The notes under the pieces: generated by a model | The model's input: the letters and a program-made list of their open reading frames with translations, nothing else | Told to the model about the DNA's origin: nothing | The model's database searches: none | Origin: Rhodanobacter glycinis | Lineage (GTDB): Bacteria; Pseudomonadota; Gammaproteobacteria; Xanthomonadales; Rhodanobacteraceae | Assembly (NCBI RefSeq): GCF_900114325.1 | Contig: NZ_FOSR01000012.1 | Location: 1-64,000 of the forward strand | DNA: 64,000 bases | Direction: 5' to 3' | Made by a program: the position numbers and the translations under genes | Shown here: one piece after another, positions 39,573 to 47,947 of the stretch | How positions within the stretch are numbered: position 1 is the first letter of the stretch | Layout of the letters: every line of letters starts with the position of its first letter

Positions 39573-39597
39573 TTCGCCTGTCTCGCATCGCTGGACG

Positions 39598-39617
39598 AGG
39601 CCGCCATCTGGCGGCCT
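39598..39617 (+). terminator. terminator after the NlpC/P60 gene
   Basis: AGGCCGCC (39598-39605) pairs with GGCGGCCT (39610-39617) around ATCT, and a T-rich tract TGTCGTTTCCTTTT follows. It lies 26 bp after the stop codon. Confidence 0.75.
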
Positions 39618-39756
39618 TGTCGTTTCCTTTTCCGGTTTTTGCGCCCCTTCGTGGCGTGGCGAATTGTCGCGGAGGGGTGCGTAGCCGTCCAGGCGACCGC
39701 ATGACGCATGAGGGTACACCCGGCTACCCTTGCTCCATCGCTCCCGGAAACCTTGC

Positions 39757-40422
39757 ATGCCCTTCAACCTGCCACCCGTTACCCGCAACCTGCTGATCGC
39801 CAATGTGCTGGTGTTCGTGCTGCAACTGTTGCTGCATGACCAGACCAGCCTGGCGCTGACCCAGCATTTCGCGTTGTGGCCGCTGGGGCCGGATGTCACC
39901 GGTGCCACGCCAGACGGGCATGTCATCACTGCCGGTTTCCGCATCTGGCAGGTGGTCACCTATGCCTTCATGCATGGCGGCTTCACCCACATCCTGTTCA
40001 ACATGTTCGCGCTGTACATGTTTGGCGGGGCGATCGAACAGACCTTCGGCGCGCGTCACTTCGTCATCTACTACTTCGTCTGCGCGATCGTGGCGGCGCT
40101 GGCGCAACTGCTGGTGGTGAAATACTTCACCCACGGCTTCTATCCCACCATCGGCGCTTCCGGTGCGATCTTCGGCCTGCTGTTGGCGTTCGGCATGCTG
40201 TATCCGCAGGAGAAGGTGATGCTGCTGTTCCTGCCGGTGCCGATGCCGGCGTGGCTGTTCGTGATCGGCTACGCGGCAGTGGAGTTGTTCATGGGCGTCA
40301 CCGGCACCGAGGCGGGCGTGGCGCATTTCGCGCACCTGGGCGGAATGGTCGGGGGCATCGTGCTGATCCAGTACTGGCGCGGCAAGTTTCCGATCAAGCC
40401 GAAACGGCGCCTGATGCGCTGA
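39757..40422 (+). CDS. rhomboid family intramembrane serine protease
   Basis: A 221-residue membrane protein with about six helices. The catalytic serine is in TIGASGAIFGLLLAFG (GxSG motif) and the paired histidine in GVAHFAHLGGMVGG. HGGFTHILFNMFALYMFGG contains the conserved His/Asn of helix 2. These establish an active rhomboid fold that cleaves transmembrane segments of unknown client proteins. The ATG at 39757 gives a normal N-terminus; an upstream TTG would add nine residues. Confidence 0.92.
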   Translation: MPFNLPPVTRNLLIANVLVFVLQLLLHDQTSLALTQHFALWPLGPDVTGATPDGHVITAGFRIWQVVTYAFMHGGFTHILFNMFALYMFGGAIEQTFGARHFVIYYFVCAIVAALAQLLVVKYFTHGFYPTIGASGAIFGLLLAFGMLYPQEKVMLLFLPVPMPAWLFVIGYAAVELFMGVTGTEAGVAHFAHLGGMVGGIVLIQYWRGKFPIKPKRRLMR

Positions 40423-40527
40423 CCGTGGCGGCTGCGGCGTGTCGCCGCGGGGCGGGCTGATCCATGTCATGGCGGGGCTGCGTGGCGGCGGCGCATGCTG
40501 CGCGGGTCATTCCCGCCACAGGTATCC

Positions 40528-40791
40528 ATGCCCATGTACACGTCTGCCACGCTGAGCCAGAACTCCACGCACATCTTCGATGCACGCGGCATCGCGCGGC
40601 GTTTCCGTCATTCGTCGATCTTCGCTGCGTTGGGCGTGTTGCAGCCGGGCGAAGCCATGCGCTTCATCAACGACCACGATCCGTTGCCGCTGATCGCCCA
40701 GTTGAACGAGCGCTACGGCGACGTGTTGTCGGTGAACTATGTGCAGCGCGATGCCGAGCTGGTGGTCATCGATTTCGGCGTGACTGGCTGA
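40528..40791 (+). CDS. DUF2249 (TusA-like fold) domain protein
   Basis: An 87-residue protein matching the DUF2249 pattern: FDARGIARRFRHSSIFAALG, GEAMRFINDHDPLPL and ELVVIDFGV. DUF2249 domains often occur with hemerythrin-like or nitrogen-oxide stress proteins (family knowledge), and the D-H-D-P-x-P-L motif here is intact. The biochemical role is unknown. The next gene, FmdE-like, starts 9 bp after its stop, so they form an operon. The initiating ATG has a poor ribosome site. Confidence 0.75.
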   Translation: MPMYTSATLSQNSTHIFDARGIARRFRHSSIFAALGVLQPGEAMRFINDHDPLPLIAQLNERYGDVLSVNYVQRDAELVVIDFGVTG

Positions 40792-40800
40792 GGCGCGATC

Positions 40801-41412
40801 ATGTCCATGCCCGGTTTTTTCGACCAGGCCCCGGTGGTGTGCGTGCGTGACCGGTTGGCCGACCTGCTCGGCGCGGCGGGCGACGGTGTGATGGAATACC
40901 ACTACGCCGACGCGGTGCGCCTGGCCGGGCATTCGTGCCCCACCGTGGCCGGTGCCTATCTGCTGGGGCGTACCGCGCTGATGACGCTCTATCCCGGCGA
41001 GATACCCGAGCGCGGCGGCGTGAGCGTACGCATGCCGGCACCCGTGGATGACGGCGTGACCGGCGTGACCGCACAGGTGCTCACACTGCTGACCGGTGCG
41101 GCCGCCGAAAACGGTTTCCATGGCCTCGGCGGTCAGTATGTGCGCAGCGGCCTGCTGGATTTTGCCGAGAGCGTCGAGGGTGGCCCTATCCTGTTCCGTC
41201 GCAACGATACCGGCGCCGCCGTGGCGTTGACCCTGGACCTGTCCAGCGTCCCGCCCGATCCCGCCCAGCGGGCCTTGCTGGGCCCGGTGCTGCAGGGCAA
41301 TGCCGATGCCGCGCAGCAGCGCGCATTCGGTGTCGCGTGGCAGGGACGGGTGCGACGGCTGTTGCTGGAACACGCCGATGATCCGGCGGTGATACGGGTT
41401 GAGCGTCGGTGA
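40801..41412 (+). CDS. FmdE-like protein, function unknown
   Basis: A 203-residue soluble protein that resembles the FmdE family (named after the formylmethanofuran dehydrogenase operon) in its LAGHSCPTVAGAYLLGR segment, where FmdE has G-H-x-C-P-G-x-x-x-G, a probable metal-binding His/Cys pair. Other notable parts are GGVSVRMPAPVDDGVTGVTA and TGAAAENGFHGLGGQYVR with a second His. It lies 9 bp after the DUF2249 gene. A metal- or cofactor-related job is plausible but not shown. It converges with rapA. Confidence 0.55.
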   Translation: MSMPGFFDQAPVVCVRDRLADLLGAAGDGVMEYHYADAVRLAGHSCPTVAGAYLLGRTALMTLYPGEIPERGGVSVRMPAPVDDGVTGVTAQVLTLLTGAAAENGFHGLGGQYVRSGLLDFAESVEGGPILFRRNDTGAAVALTLDLSSVPPDPAQRALLGPVLQGNADAAQQRAFGVAWQGRVRRLLLEHADDPAVIRVERR

Positions 41413-41574
41413 GGGTACGACAAAGGCGGGCGCCGGTGACTCGTTGGCGCCTCGACTTCGTGTCGCCTCGACCTTCGTCACAGCCGCGAAAGCGGAAATG
41501 ACGGTGAGGAGTGCGGTGCGATGAAAAGCGGGGGCGAGGCGCGCTGGCGCACCGCCCGCTTGGGTCAACAGTGC

Positions 41575-44415
41575 TCAGCGAAGCGCCAGGAAGTCCGCGC
41601 TGACCACGAAGCGCACCGCGTCCAGGCGTAGCCGCGATTGTGGCAGAGCCTCCAGCAGGGCGGTGCGCTCGTCGGCGACGGCGGTGATTTCCGCTTCGCT
41701 GATCGACGGGTTGACTGCGTGCAGGGCACGCAGGCGTGACAGTTCCGCATCCAGCATCTCGGTGGCGAGCACGGTGGCCTCGTCGATGACTGATTGCGAG
41801 CGCAAGGTGGCAATGGCTTCGCTGCGCTCCAGCATCGGCGGCACCAGCTTGGTCAGGAATTTGCGGTAGCGCGCCACTTCGATGTTGCGGTCGGCGGCCT
41901 TGCGCAACGCGACGTCGCTGGGACGGAAATCAGCACGCTCGGCAAGCCGGGTGTCCACGGTCACCGTGATCGGCTGGGTCGGCAGGAAGCGTTCGGCATC
42001 GAGCTGGCGGTGGGCCACGCATTCAAGCAGGTAGACCGCTTGCAGCAGGGCGGTGCGCGGTGGCAGCGCGTCGTCGACCATGAAGGCGGCGTTGCCCTGT
42101 TCGCCGGAAAGAGCCAGGTCCAGCGCACCGGCCACCAGCGGGTGGTCGAGCCGCAGCAAGGGCAGCTCCTCGCGCGCCAGCGCCACGTTACGCGCGAACG
42201 TCGCCGATTGCGGGCCCTCGGCGAAGCCGGGCAAAGCATCGGTGGACAGGTATTGCGGATCGAGCAGCAGCACCTGGCCACCGAGTTCCTCGGCGTGGAT
42301 GCCGAAGGCTTCCAGCAGGCGTTGCACGAAGGCATCGCGGGCCGGATCGATGTCTTCGCGGCGGAATGCCTGGCCCAGTTCCTCGGCATGCAGGTCGCGG
42401 TTGGCTGCCAGTTCCAGCAGGTGGTCGCGGCCGGCGCGAATCAGTTCGGCCAATTGTTCGTGGGCGGCGCGGGTCTCGGCCAGCAGCGCTTCCAGTTCCT
42501 GGTCGCGGCTGCCGGGGCCGCGGGCGTGCTCCTCGGCCAGTTGCGTCAGCGTGCTGCCAAAACGGCGCAGCAGTTCGCGGCCGTCGGCCGGGCTGGCGCG
42601 GAAGGCATCCACGCCTTCGTCGTACCAGCGGGCCAGCACGTGTTGTGCGCTGTCGGCCACGGCGAGAATGTGGATGGCGATGTCGTGGCTTTGGCCGATG
42701 CGGTCGAGTCGGCCGATGCGTTGTTCCAGCAGGTCGGGATCGAGCGGCAGGTCCCACAGCACCAGGCGGTGCGCGAACTGGAAGTTGCGTCCTTCCGAAC
42801 CGATTTCCGAGCACAGCAGCAGGCGCGCGCCATCGGGCTGGGCGAAGAAGGCCGCGTTGCGATCGCGCTGCATGATGCCCAGGCCTTCATGGAAGCGCGC
42901 GATGCCGGCGCCGGTGCGCGTGCGCAGCGCTTCTTCCAGCGCAAGTACCTTGGCCTGGCTGCGGCAGATCAGCAGGAACTTGTCTTGCGGGTATTCGTCG
43001 AGCAGGGCGACCAGGGTTTCGAGCCGCGGATCATCCGCGTAGTCCAGTTCCAGCACGGGTGCCGGTTGCTGGATGTCGGCGTGGAATTCGGCAAGCAGTG
43101 CTTGCCGGGCATCCTCGCTGACTTCGTCCGATTCGGTGATGTGCCATACCGGCTGGCGCTGCGGGAAGCCGCCGATACCGGCACGGCGGTTGCGGAACAT
43201 CGCGCGGCCGGTGCCGTGGCGATCGATCAACGCATCAAGAATCGTCCGCGCGTGGGCGGCCTTGGTGGTGTCGGCCAGGCAGGCGAGCAAGGCATCGTCG
43301 CCGGCGAACAAGGCGTGCAGATGGGAGAGCTGCTCGGCGTCCTGGGCTTCGCCGTCGAGCAGCCGATCGGCGATGCGCGACAACGGCTGGAAGCGATCGG
43401 CTTCGGCCAGGTAGGTGTCCAGGTCGTGGTAGCGCTGCGGATCGAGCAGGCGCAGGCGGGCGAAATGGCCGCTGCGGCCGAGTTGCTCGGGGGTGGCGGT
43501 GAGCAGGATCACGCCGGGCGTCTTCGCGGCCAGCTGTTCCACCAGCGTGTAGCGCGGACTGGCGGCTTCGGGCGTCCACTCCAGATGATGGGCCTCATCC
43601 ACCACCAGCAGGTCCCATGGGGCATCGAGCAGTTGCTGTGCGCGTTTCGCGCTGGCCTGCAGGAAGCCAAAGTCGGCGATCACCATCTGCTCGTCTTCAA
43701 ACGGGTTGCTGTCGTTGCCGGATTGCTCCAGCGCTTCGCAGCGCTCTTCGTCGTAGATCGCGAAGCTGAGGTTGAAACGGCGCAGCAATTCGACGAACCA
43801 CTGGTACACCAGCGTGTCGGGCAGCAGCACCAGCACGCGCGAGGCGCGACCGGCGGCGAGCTGGCGGGCGATGATCATGCCCGCCTCGATGGTCTTGCCC
43901 AGGCCCACCTCGTCGGCCAGCAACACCCGCGGCGGCCGCCGCGCGGCGGCGGCGCCGGCCACGCGCAACTGGTGCGGCACCAGCCCGATGCGCGCGGCGC
44001 CGAGTCCCCAGGTGGGCGAGCGGCGGGCGTCGGCACGGCGTTGCAAGCCTTCCAGGCGCAGCTCGAAGTGGCTCACCGGATCCGTGCGGCCACCGGTCAG
44101 GCGCTCGTCGGCCTGGCTTACGCTTTGTTCGTCGTCGAGCTGGCCTTCGTGCAGTTCGCGACCTTCACCGCGATAGATCAGCAGGTCGTCCTTCACTTCC
44201 ACCCGTTCGACCAGGAAGGCGACCCCCTTGCCGGCCACGCGTTGTCCCGCGCGGAATTCGGCCCGAACCAGTGGTGCCGAGTCGATCGCGTAGGGGCGCA
44301 GCACGCCAGCCTTGGCGAACAGCACCTGCACGCCGCGTCCTTCGACGCGCAGCACGGTACCGAGGCCGAGTTCCGGCTCGGCGGTGGAGATCCAGCGTTG
44401 ACCAGGTACGAACAT
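41575..44415 (-). CDS. rapA: RNA polymerase-associated ATPase RapA
   Basis: A 946-residue SWI2/SNF2-type ATPase that recycles RNA polymerase after transcription. The N-terminal Tudor-like part begins MFVPGQRWISTAEPELGLGT. The ATPase core has LLADEVGLGKTIEAGMI (Walker A), LVVDEAHHLEW (DEAH box), LLTATPEQLG and, in the second RecA domain, FLLICRSQAKVLALE, FQFAHRLVLWDLPLDPDLLEQRIGRLDRIGQ. Length and the RapA C-terminal region fit well. The ATG at 44415 was preferred; 50 upstream codons overlap the 3' end of the PKHD gene region and do not fit. The plus-strand frame across this gene is a shadow. Confidence 0.95.
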   Translation of the reverse strand: MFVPGQRWISTAEPELGLGTVLRVEGRGVQVLFAKAGVLRPYAIDSAPLVRAEFRAGQRVAGKGVAFLVERVEVKDDLLIYRGEGRELHEGQLDDEQSVSQADERLTGGRTDPVSHFELRLEGLQRRADARRSPTWGLGAARIGLVPHQLRVAGAAAARRPPRVLLADEVGLGKTIEAGMIIARQLAAGRASRVLVLLPDTLVYQWFVELLRRFNLSFAIYDEERCEALEQSGNDSNPFEDEQMVIADFGFLQASAKRAQQLLDAPWDLLVVDEAHHLEWTPEAASPRYTLVEQLAAKTPGVILLTATPEQLGRSGHFARLRLLDPQRYHDLDTYLAEADRFQPLSRIADRLLDGEAQDAEQLSHLHALFAGDDALLACLADTTKAAHARTILDALIDRHGTGRAMFRNRRAGIGGFPQRQPVWHITESDEVSEDARQALLAEFHADIQQPAPVLELDYADDPRLETLVALLDEYPQDKFLLICRSQAKVLALEEALRTRTGAGIARFHEGLGIMQRDRNAAFFAQPDGARLLLCSEIGSEGRNFQFAHRLVLWDLPLDPDLLEQRIGRLDRIGQSHDIAIHILAVADSAQHVLARWYDEGVDAFRASPADGRELLRRFGSTLTQLAEEHARGPGSRDQELEALLAETRAAHEQLAELIRAGRDHLLELAANRDLHAEELGQAFRREDIDPARDAFVQRLLEAFGIHAEELGGQVLLLDPQYLSTDALPGFAEGPQSATFARNVALAREELPLLRLDHPLVAGALDLALSGEQGNAAFMVDDALPPRTALLQAVYLLECVAHRQLDAERFLPTQPITVTVDTRLAERADFRPSDVALRKAADRNIEVARYRKFLTKLVPPMLERSEAIATLRSQSVIDEATVLATEMLDAELSRLRALHAVNPSISEAEITAVADERTALLEALPQSRLRLDAVRFVVSADFLALR

Positions 44416-44497
44416 TGCACAGCCGTGGAGTTTCAGGGGTCGCCGATTATCCGCTCCCGGTCGCGTGGTGGGAACCGTTGCGTGTCGCCGGCCCTCT

Positions 44498-45175
44498 TCA
44501 GGCTTCGGCCCATTGCCGCAGCAGGTTGTGGTAGGTGCCGGTGAGTTGCAGTACGGCGTCGGCATCGGCGCCGGTGGCGGTGAGGCGCTGGATCGAGGTA
44601 TCCAGTTCGAACAGCAGGCGGCGGCGACCGTCGTCGCGGATCAGGCTTTGCACCCAGAAGAACGAGGCCAGGCGCGCGCCGCGGGTGACCGGTTGCACGC
44701 GGTGCAGGCTGCTGGACGGATAGATGATGGCGTCGCCGGCGGGCAGCTTCACCTCGTGTTCGCCATAGGTATCGCTGACGATCAGCTCGCCGCCGTCGTA
44801 ATCGTCCGGTTCGCTGAGGAACAGCGTGCAGGAGATGTCGCTGCGCAACTGCTCGCCGCCCGGCAGCGACATCACCGAACCGTCGACATGCATGCCGTAT
44901 TGGCCACCGCCTTCGTAGCGGTTGAAGCGCGGCGGCAGCGTGCGCAGCGGCAAGGTGGCGGCATGGTAGAGCGGGTGGCGTGCGAGTGCGGCCAGCACGA
45001 TGTGGCCCAGCTCGGCGCGCAGTGGCGAAGCATCGGGCAGCTGCCGGTTGCGTTTCACCAGTGCGCCCTGCACGCCGACGGTTTCGCGGCCATCGGTCCA
45101 GTCGGCGGCATCCAGCGCCTGGCGCAGCTGCACGACCTGGTCGTGATCGAGGATGGCAGGGATGTGCAACAGCAT
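44498..45175 (-). CDS. PKHD-type Fe(II)/2-oxoglutarate hydroxylase (PiuC/YbiX-like)
   Basis: A 225-residue dioxygenase. It begins [21 protein letters not shown]. The iron site is HVDGS (His-x-Asp) and SLHRVQPV (distal His), with the 2-oxoglutarate arginine in [17 protein letters not shown]. PiuC/YbiX proteins are repeatedly encoded beside catecholate siderophore receptors (family knowledge), as here, where it lies directly downstream of the TonB receptor on the same strand. It probably modifies an iron-uptake substrate or component; the exact reaction is unknown. Confidence 0.9.
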   Translation of the reverse strand: MLLHIPAILDHDQVVQLRQALDAADWTDGRETVGVQGALVKRNRQLPDASPLRAELGHIVLAALARHPLYHAATLPLRTLPPRFNRYEGGGQYGMHVDGSVMSLPGGEQLRSDISCTLFLSEPDDYDGGELIVSDTYGEHEVKLPAGDAIIYPSSSLHRVQPVTRGARLASFFWVQSLIRDDGRRRLLFELDTSIQRLTATGADADAVLQLTGTYHNLLRQWAEA

Positions 45176-45196
45176 GGCGAGGGTCCTCAACGCGGC

Positions 45197-45222
45197 AAGC
45201 CCTCCCCGCTTGGGAAGGGCTT
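45197..45222 (-). terminator. hairpin between the TonB receptor and PKHD genes
   Basis: AAGCCCTCCCC (45197-45207) and GGGAAGGGCTT (45212-45222) form a stem with one irregularity around GCTT. It lies in the 87-bp gap between the two iron genes. It may partially terminate receptor transcripts or stabilise their 3' end. Confidence 0.5.
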
Positions 45223-45262
45223 TCGAGTTTGCCTGAAACCGCAGGTGACAGCCTGACTCGGA

Positions 45263-47593
45263 TCAGAAGCGGATGTTGGCGGTCAGCATGCCCGAGCGTG
45301 GCGTGGCCGGGGTGTAGCGGTAGCCGCTTTTGTTGATCGCCGCCACGTACTTCCTGTTGAACAGGTTGTACAGGTTCAACTGCAGGTCGATGTGCTTGTT
45401 GAGCGGATAGCTGGCCATCGCGTCGAACACCCAGTAGGCACGGGTGAAGGCCGGTGTGCCGATGGCGCCGTCGGTACCGCGCTTCATCTCGCCGGAGTAG
45501 CGCGCGCCGCCGCCGATGGTCAGGTTGAACGGCAGGTGGTAGGTGGTCCAGGCGGTGAAGGCGCTCTTGGGCGTATAGGCCAGATCGCTCGAACCGTCCT
45601 CGGACACGTTCGGGCCATCGGTGACGGTGGCATTCATGAGGGTATAGCCAGCGCTGACCGCCCAGTTGCGACTGATCTGGCCGACTGCGTTCAGCTCGAT
45701 GCCTTGCACGCGCTTCTTGCCAACCTGGTAGTACAGCAGGTCGGTCGGATCCTGCACGACCTGGTTGGTGACCACGGTGCGGTACAGCGCACCGGTGAGC
45801 AGCAACTGGTCGTCGAGCAGGTTCCACTTGGTGCCGATTTCGGTGGTGCGGGCTTTTTCCGGGTCGAAGATCGGGTTGTCCGCGCTGTTGGCCGAGGAAC
45901 TGAGTGACAGGCCGTTGCCGCCCGGCGGCTCCTGCGAGACGGCGAAATTGGCGTAGATGCTGCTGATCGCGCTGGGCTTGTACAGCACGCCGAGTTTGTA
46001 GCCGAGCAGGTTGCCGTTCTTGCTGGCGTCGACGCCAGGCGCGGGGCTGCCGGCCGGTAGGCCACCGCAATCGGGGCCGCGACGGCCACCACACGCCACG
46101 ATGCTATCGAAGCGGGTGGTGTAGTGGTCCAGTCGCGCACCCGCGTTCACCTGCCAGTGCTCGCCGAATTTCAGCGTGTCGAACAGGTAGGCGGCGTAGG
46201 TGTCGGTCTTGCCGCGGCTGGAGGTGCCGGTGTTGCCGTAGACCAGACCGGTGGCATTCCAGCTGGGGTCGTACAGGTTGGCGGGTGACGCCGTGCTGCC
46301 GTCCAGCGTGCCGAGCCCGCCGGTGTTGAGCTTCTCCTGGCTCAGCTCGATGCCGGTGCTGATGTCGTGGATGACGCTGCCGGTGGTGAAGCTGGCGGTG
46401 AGGTTGGTCTGGTTGGTGACGATGCGGTTGGTCTGGTCCTTGTAGTTCGGAATGCTGCGGACCAGCGACCAGCTGGACGGATCGGCCGGGTTCGGCGTGA
46501 CCAGGTTGGCCGCGTTGCCCATGAACGAGGTCAGCAGGTAATCCTCATGCGTGCGGCCCCAGCGCAGCGTGTTGTGCAAGGCCATGTCCGGCGAGAAGTC
46601 GTGCTCGACGATCACGGTGAACATGTCCGCGGTGACGTGGTCGTGGTCGGCGTCGGTGCCGTAAAAATTGTGCGGATTGACCTGCGGGGCGTTGCCGATG
46701 AACGGCCGCGTCGGATCGGGGCTGGAATAGCCGGGCAGGCCGATGGTGGGGACGCCGCCGTCGGGCACGTTGGTCTGCTTTACGTGCAGGTAGTCCAGGT
46801 ACACGCGGGTGGGCGTGCCCAGGCCGAACGCCAGCGTGGGGGCGATGCCCCAGCGGTCGTTCTTCACGTGGTCGCGGCCGGCCACGCCGCTGTTCTGGCC
46901 CATCACGTTGAGGCGGAAGGCGGAGTGGTTGCCGGTGACCTGGTTCAAGTCGGCGGTGGCGCGCTTGTGGCTGCCGCTGCCGTAGGAGATCGAGGCGGAG
47001 ACGGCGTTGCCCAGCATCGGCTGCTTGCTGACCATGTTGACCGCGCCGGTGGGCGCGGTGCGGCCGTATTCGGTGCCATCCGGGCCCTTGGTCACTTCCA
47101 CCTGCTCGATGTTGAACACGTCGCGCGAAATCGAACCGAGGTCGCGTACGCCATCCACGAAGATGCTGCCGGAGGTGTCGAAGCCGCGCATGTAGATGGC
47201 GTCACCGGTGGAGGTGGTGCCGTTCTCGCCGACGTAGAAAGTGCCCACGCCGGGACTGTTGCGCAGCGCTTCGGTCAGCGTGGTGGCGCCTTGCTGCTGG
47301 ATGATTTCCTTGCTGATGATGCTGATCGTCTGCGGCGTGTCGAGTAGCGGCTCGGTGAACTTGGACGAGGAGAGTTGATCGATCTTGTACGCCGCCGCGG
47401 TGCCTTCCACGTTGACGGCCGGCAGGCGCTTGGCCGAAGCAAGCTGTTCGGGCGTGGGGAAGGTGGTATCGGTGGACGTTGCAGCGGCTGCGGGCAGCGC
47501 CAGCGCCAGGCCGGTCATCAGCGTGGCGGCGGTGAGTGTCGGTGCGCACGAACGGCGCGTGACGGGATGCTTGCGGCTCTTGATGAAGTCCAT
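45263..47593 (-). CDS. TonB-dependent siderophore receptor (catecholate type, Fiu/PiuA-like)
   Basis: A 776-residue outer-membrane receptor with a signal peptide (ending ALPAAAAT). A TonB-box-like segment LPAVNVEGTA is followed by the plug domain SSSKFTEPLLDTPQTISII, GATTLTEALRNSPGVGTFY, GDAIYMRGFDTSGSIFVDGVRD and VEVTKGPDGTEYGRTAPTGAVN. A 22-strand barrel follows, ending in RSGMLTANIRF with the C-terminal Phe. The Fiu/PiuA subgroup is supported by the adjacent PiuC-type dioxygenase. The ATG at 47593 has GGAG just upstream; a GTG 15 bp earlier is possible. Expression is probably iron-repressed (Fur-like box at 47797). Confidence 0.93.
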   Translation of the reverse strand: MDFIKSRKHPVTRRSCAPTLTAATLMTGLALALPAAAATSTDTTFPTPEQLASAKRLPAVNVEGTAAAYKIDQLSSSKFTEPLLDTPQTISIISKEIIQQQGATTLTEALRNSPGVGTFYVGENGTTSTGDAIYMRGFDTSGSIFVDGVRDLGSISRDVFNIEQVEVTKGPDGTEYGRTAPTGAVNMVSKQPMLGNAVSASISYGSGSHKRATADLNQVTGNHSAFRLNVMGQNSGVAGRDHVKNDRWGIAPTLAFGLGTPTRVYLDYLHVKQTNVPDGGVPTIGLPGYSSPDPTRPFIGNAPQVNPHNFYGTDADHDHVTADMFTVIVEHDFSPDMALHNTLRWGRTHEDYLLTSFMGNAANLVTPNPADPSSWSLVRSIPNYKDQTNRIVTNQTNLTASFTTGSVIHDISTGIELSQEKLNTGGLGTLDGSTASPANLYDPSWNATGLVYGNTGTSSRGKTDTYAAYLFDTLKFGEHWQVNAGARLDHYTTRFDSIVACGGRRGPDCGGLPAGSPAPGVDASKNGNLLGYKLGVLYKPSAISSIYANFAVSQEPPGGNGLSLSSSANSADNPIFDPEKARTTEIGTKWNLLDDQLLLTGALYRTVVTNQVVQDPTDLLYYQVGKKRVQGIELNAVGQISRNWAVSAGYTLMNATVTDGPNVSEDGSSDLAYTPKSAFTAWTTYHLPFNLTIGGGARYSGEMKRGTDGAIGTPAFTRAYWVFDAMASYPLNKHIDLQLNLYNLFNRKYVAAINKSGYRYTPATPRSGMLTANIRF

Positions 47594-47788
47594 CGGTAAA
47601 AACTCCACGGCGTTTCTGGAAAGGGGAAAGCAGGGGGCGCGAGGTTGCGACTTGGCGGCCGGATGGCTGGCGTGTCCACGGATCCCGGCAGCAGGATCCG
47701 CGAGCGCGCTGCACTGTCGTCATGGCGCAGGCCGTGTCGGTTCCCCGAGACACGGACGGCGCGACCGTCGCAACGAATCATTCAGTCA

Positions 47789-47817
47789 ATGTTATTTTTA
47801 ATGAGAATGATTTGCAA
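47789..47817 (-). promoter_or_regulatory. Fur-regulated promoter of the TonB receptor
   Basis: On the minus strand TTGCAA (47812-47817), 17 bp and TAACAT (47789-47794) form a -35/-10 pair (4/6 matches each). Between them lies a Fur-box-like sequence: 47797-47815 on the plus strand, TTTAATGAGAATGATTTGC, matching 13 of 19 positions of GATAATGATAATCATTATC. It is about 200 bp upstream of the receptor ATG; the leader between them shows no gene. Confidence 0.6.
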
Positions 47818-47875
47818 CACCTTTCGCGTCATCAACCCGTAATGCCTGCTTCCCCACATTCGTGGCGCCCACGAA

Positions 47876-47905
47876 AAAGGCCCCGCACTCGCGTGCGGGG
47901 CCTTT
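47876..47905 (-). terminator. strong terminator of the M13 peptidase gene
   Basis: AAAGGCCCCGCAC (47876-47888) pairs perfectly with GTGCGGGGCCTTT (47893-47905) around TCGC. Read on the minus strand it is followed by a T-run (CCTTTTTCGT). It lies 43 bp past the peptidase stop. Confidence 0.9.
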
Positions 47906-47947
47906 GGTCTGGTCAAGCCGCGACTGGCGTGGCTTAGCCGGAGCGAC

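Noticed and set aside
41794-44544. 916-codon open frame on the plus strand
   Set aside because: Antisense shadow of rapA in GC-rich DNA; translation is low-complexity and has no family features, whereas rapA has all ATPase motifs.
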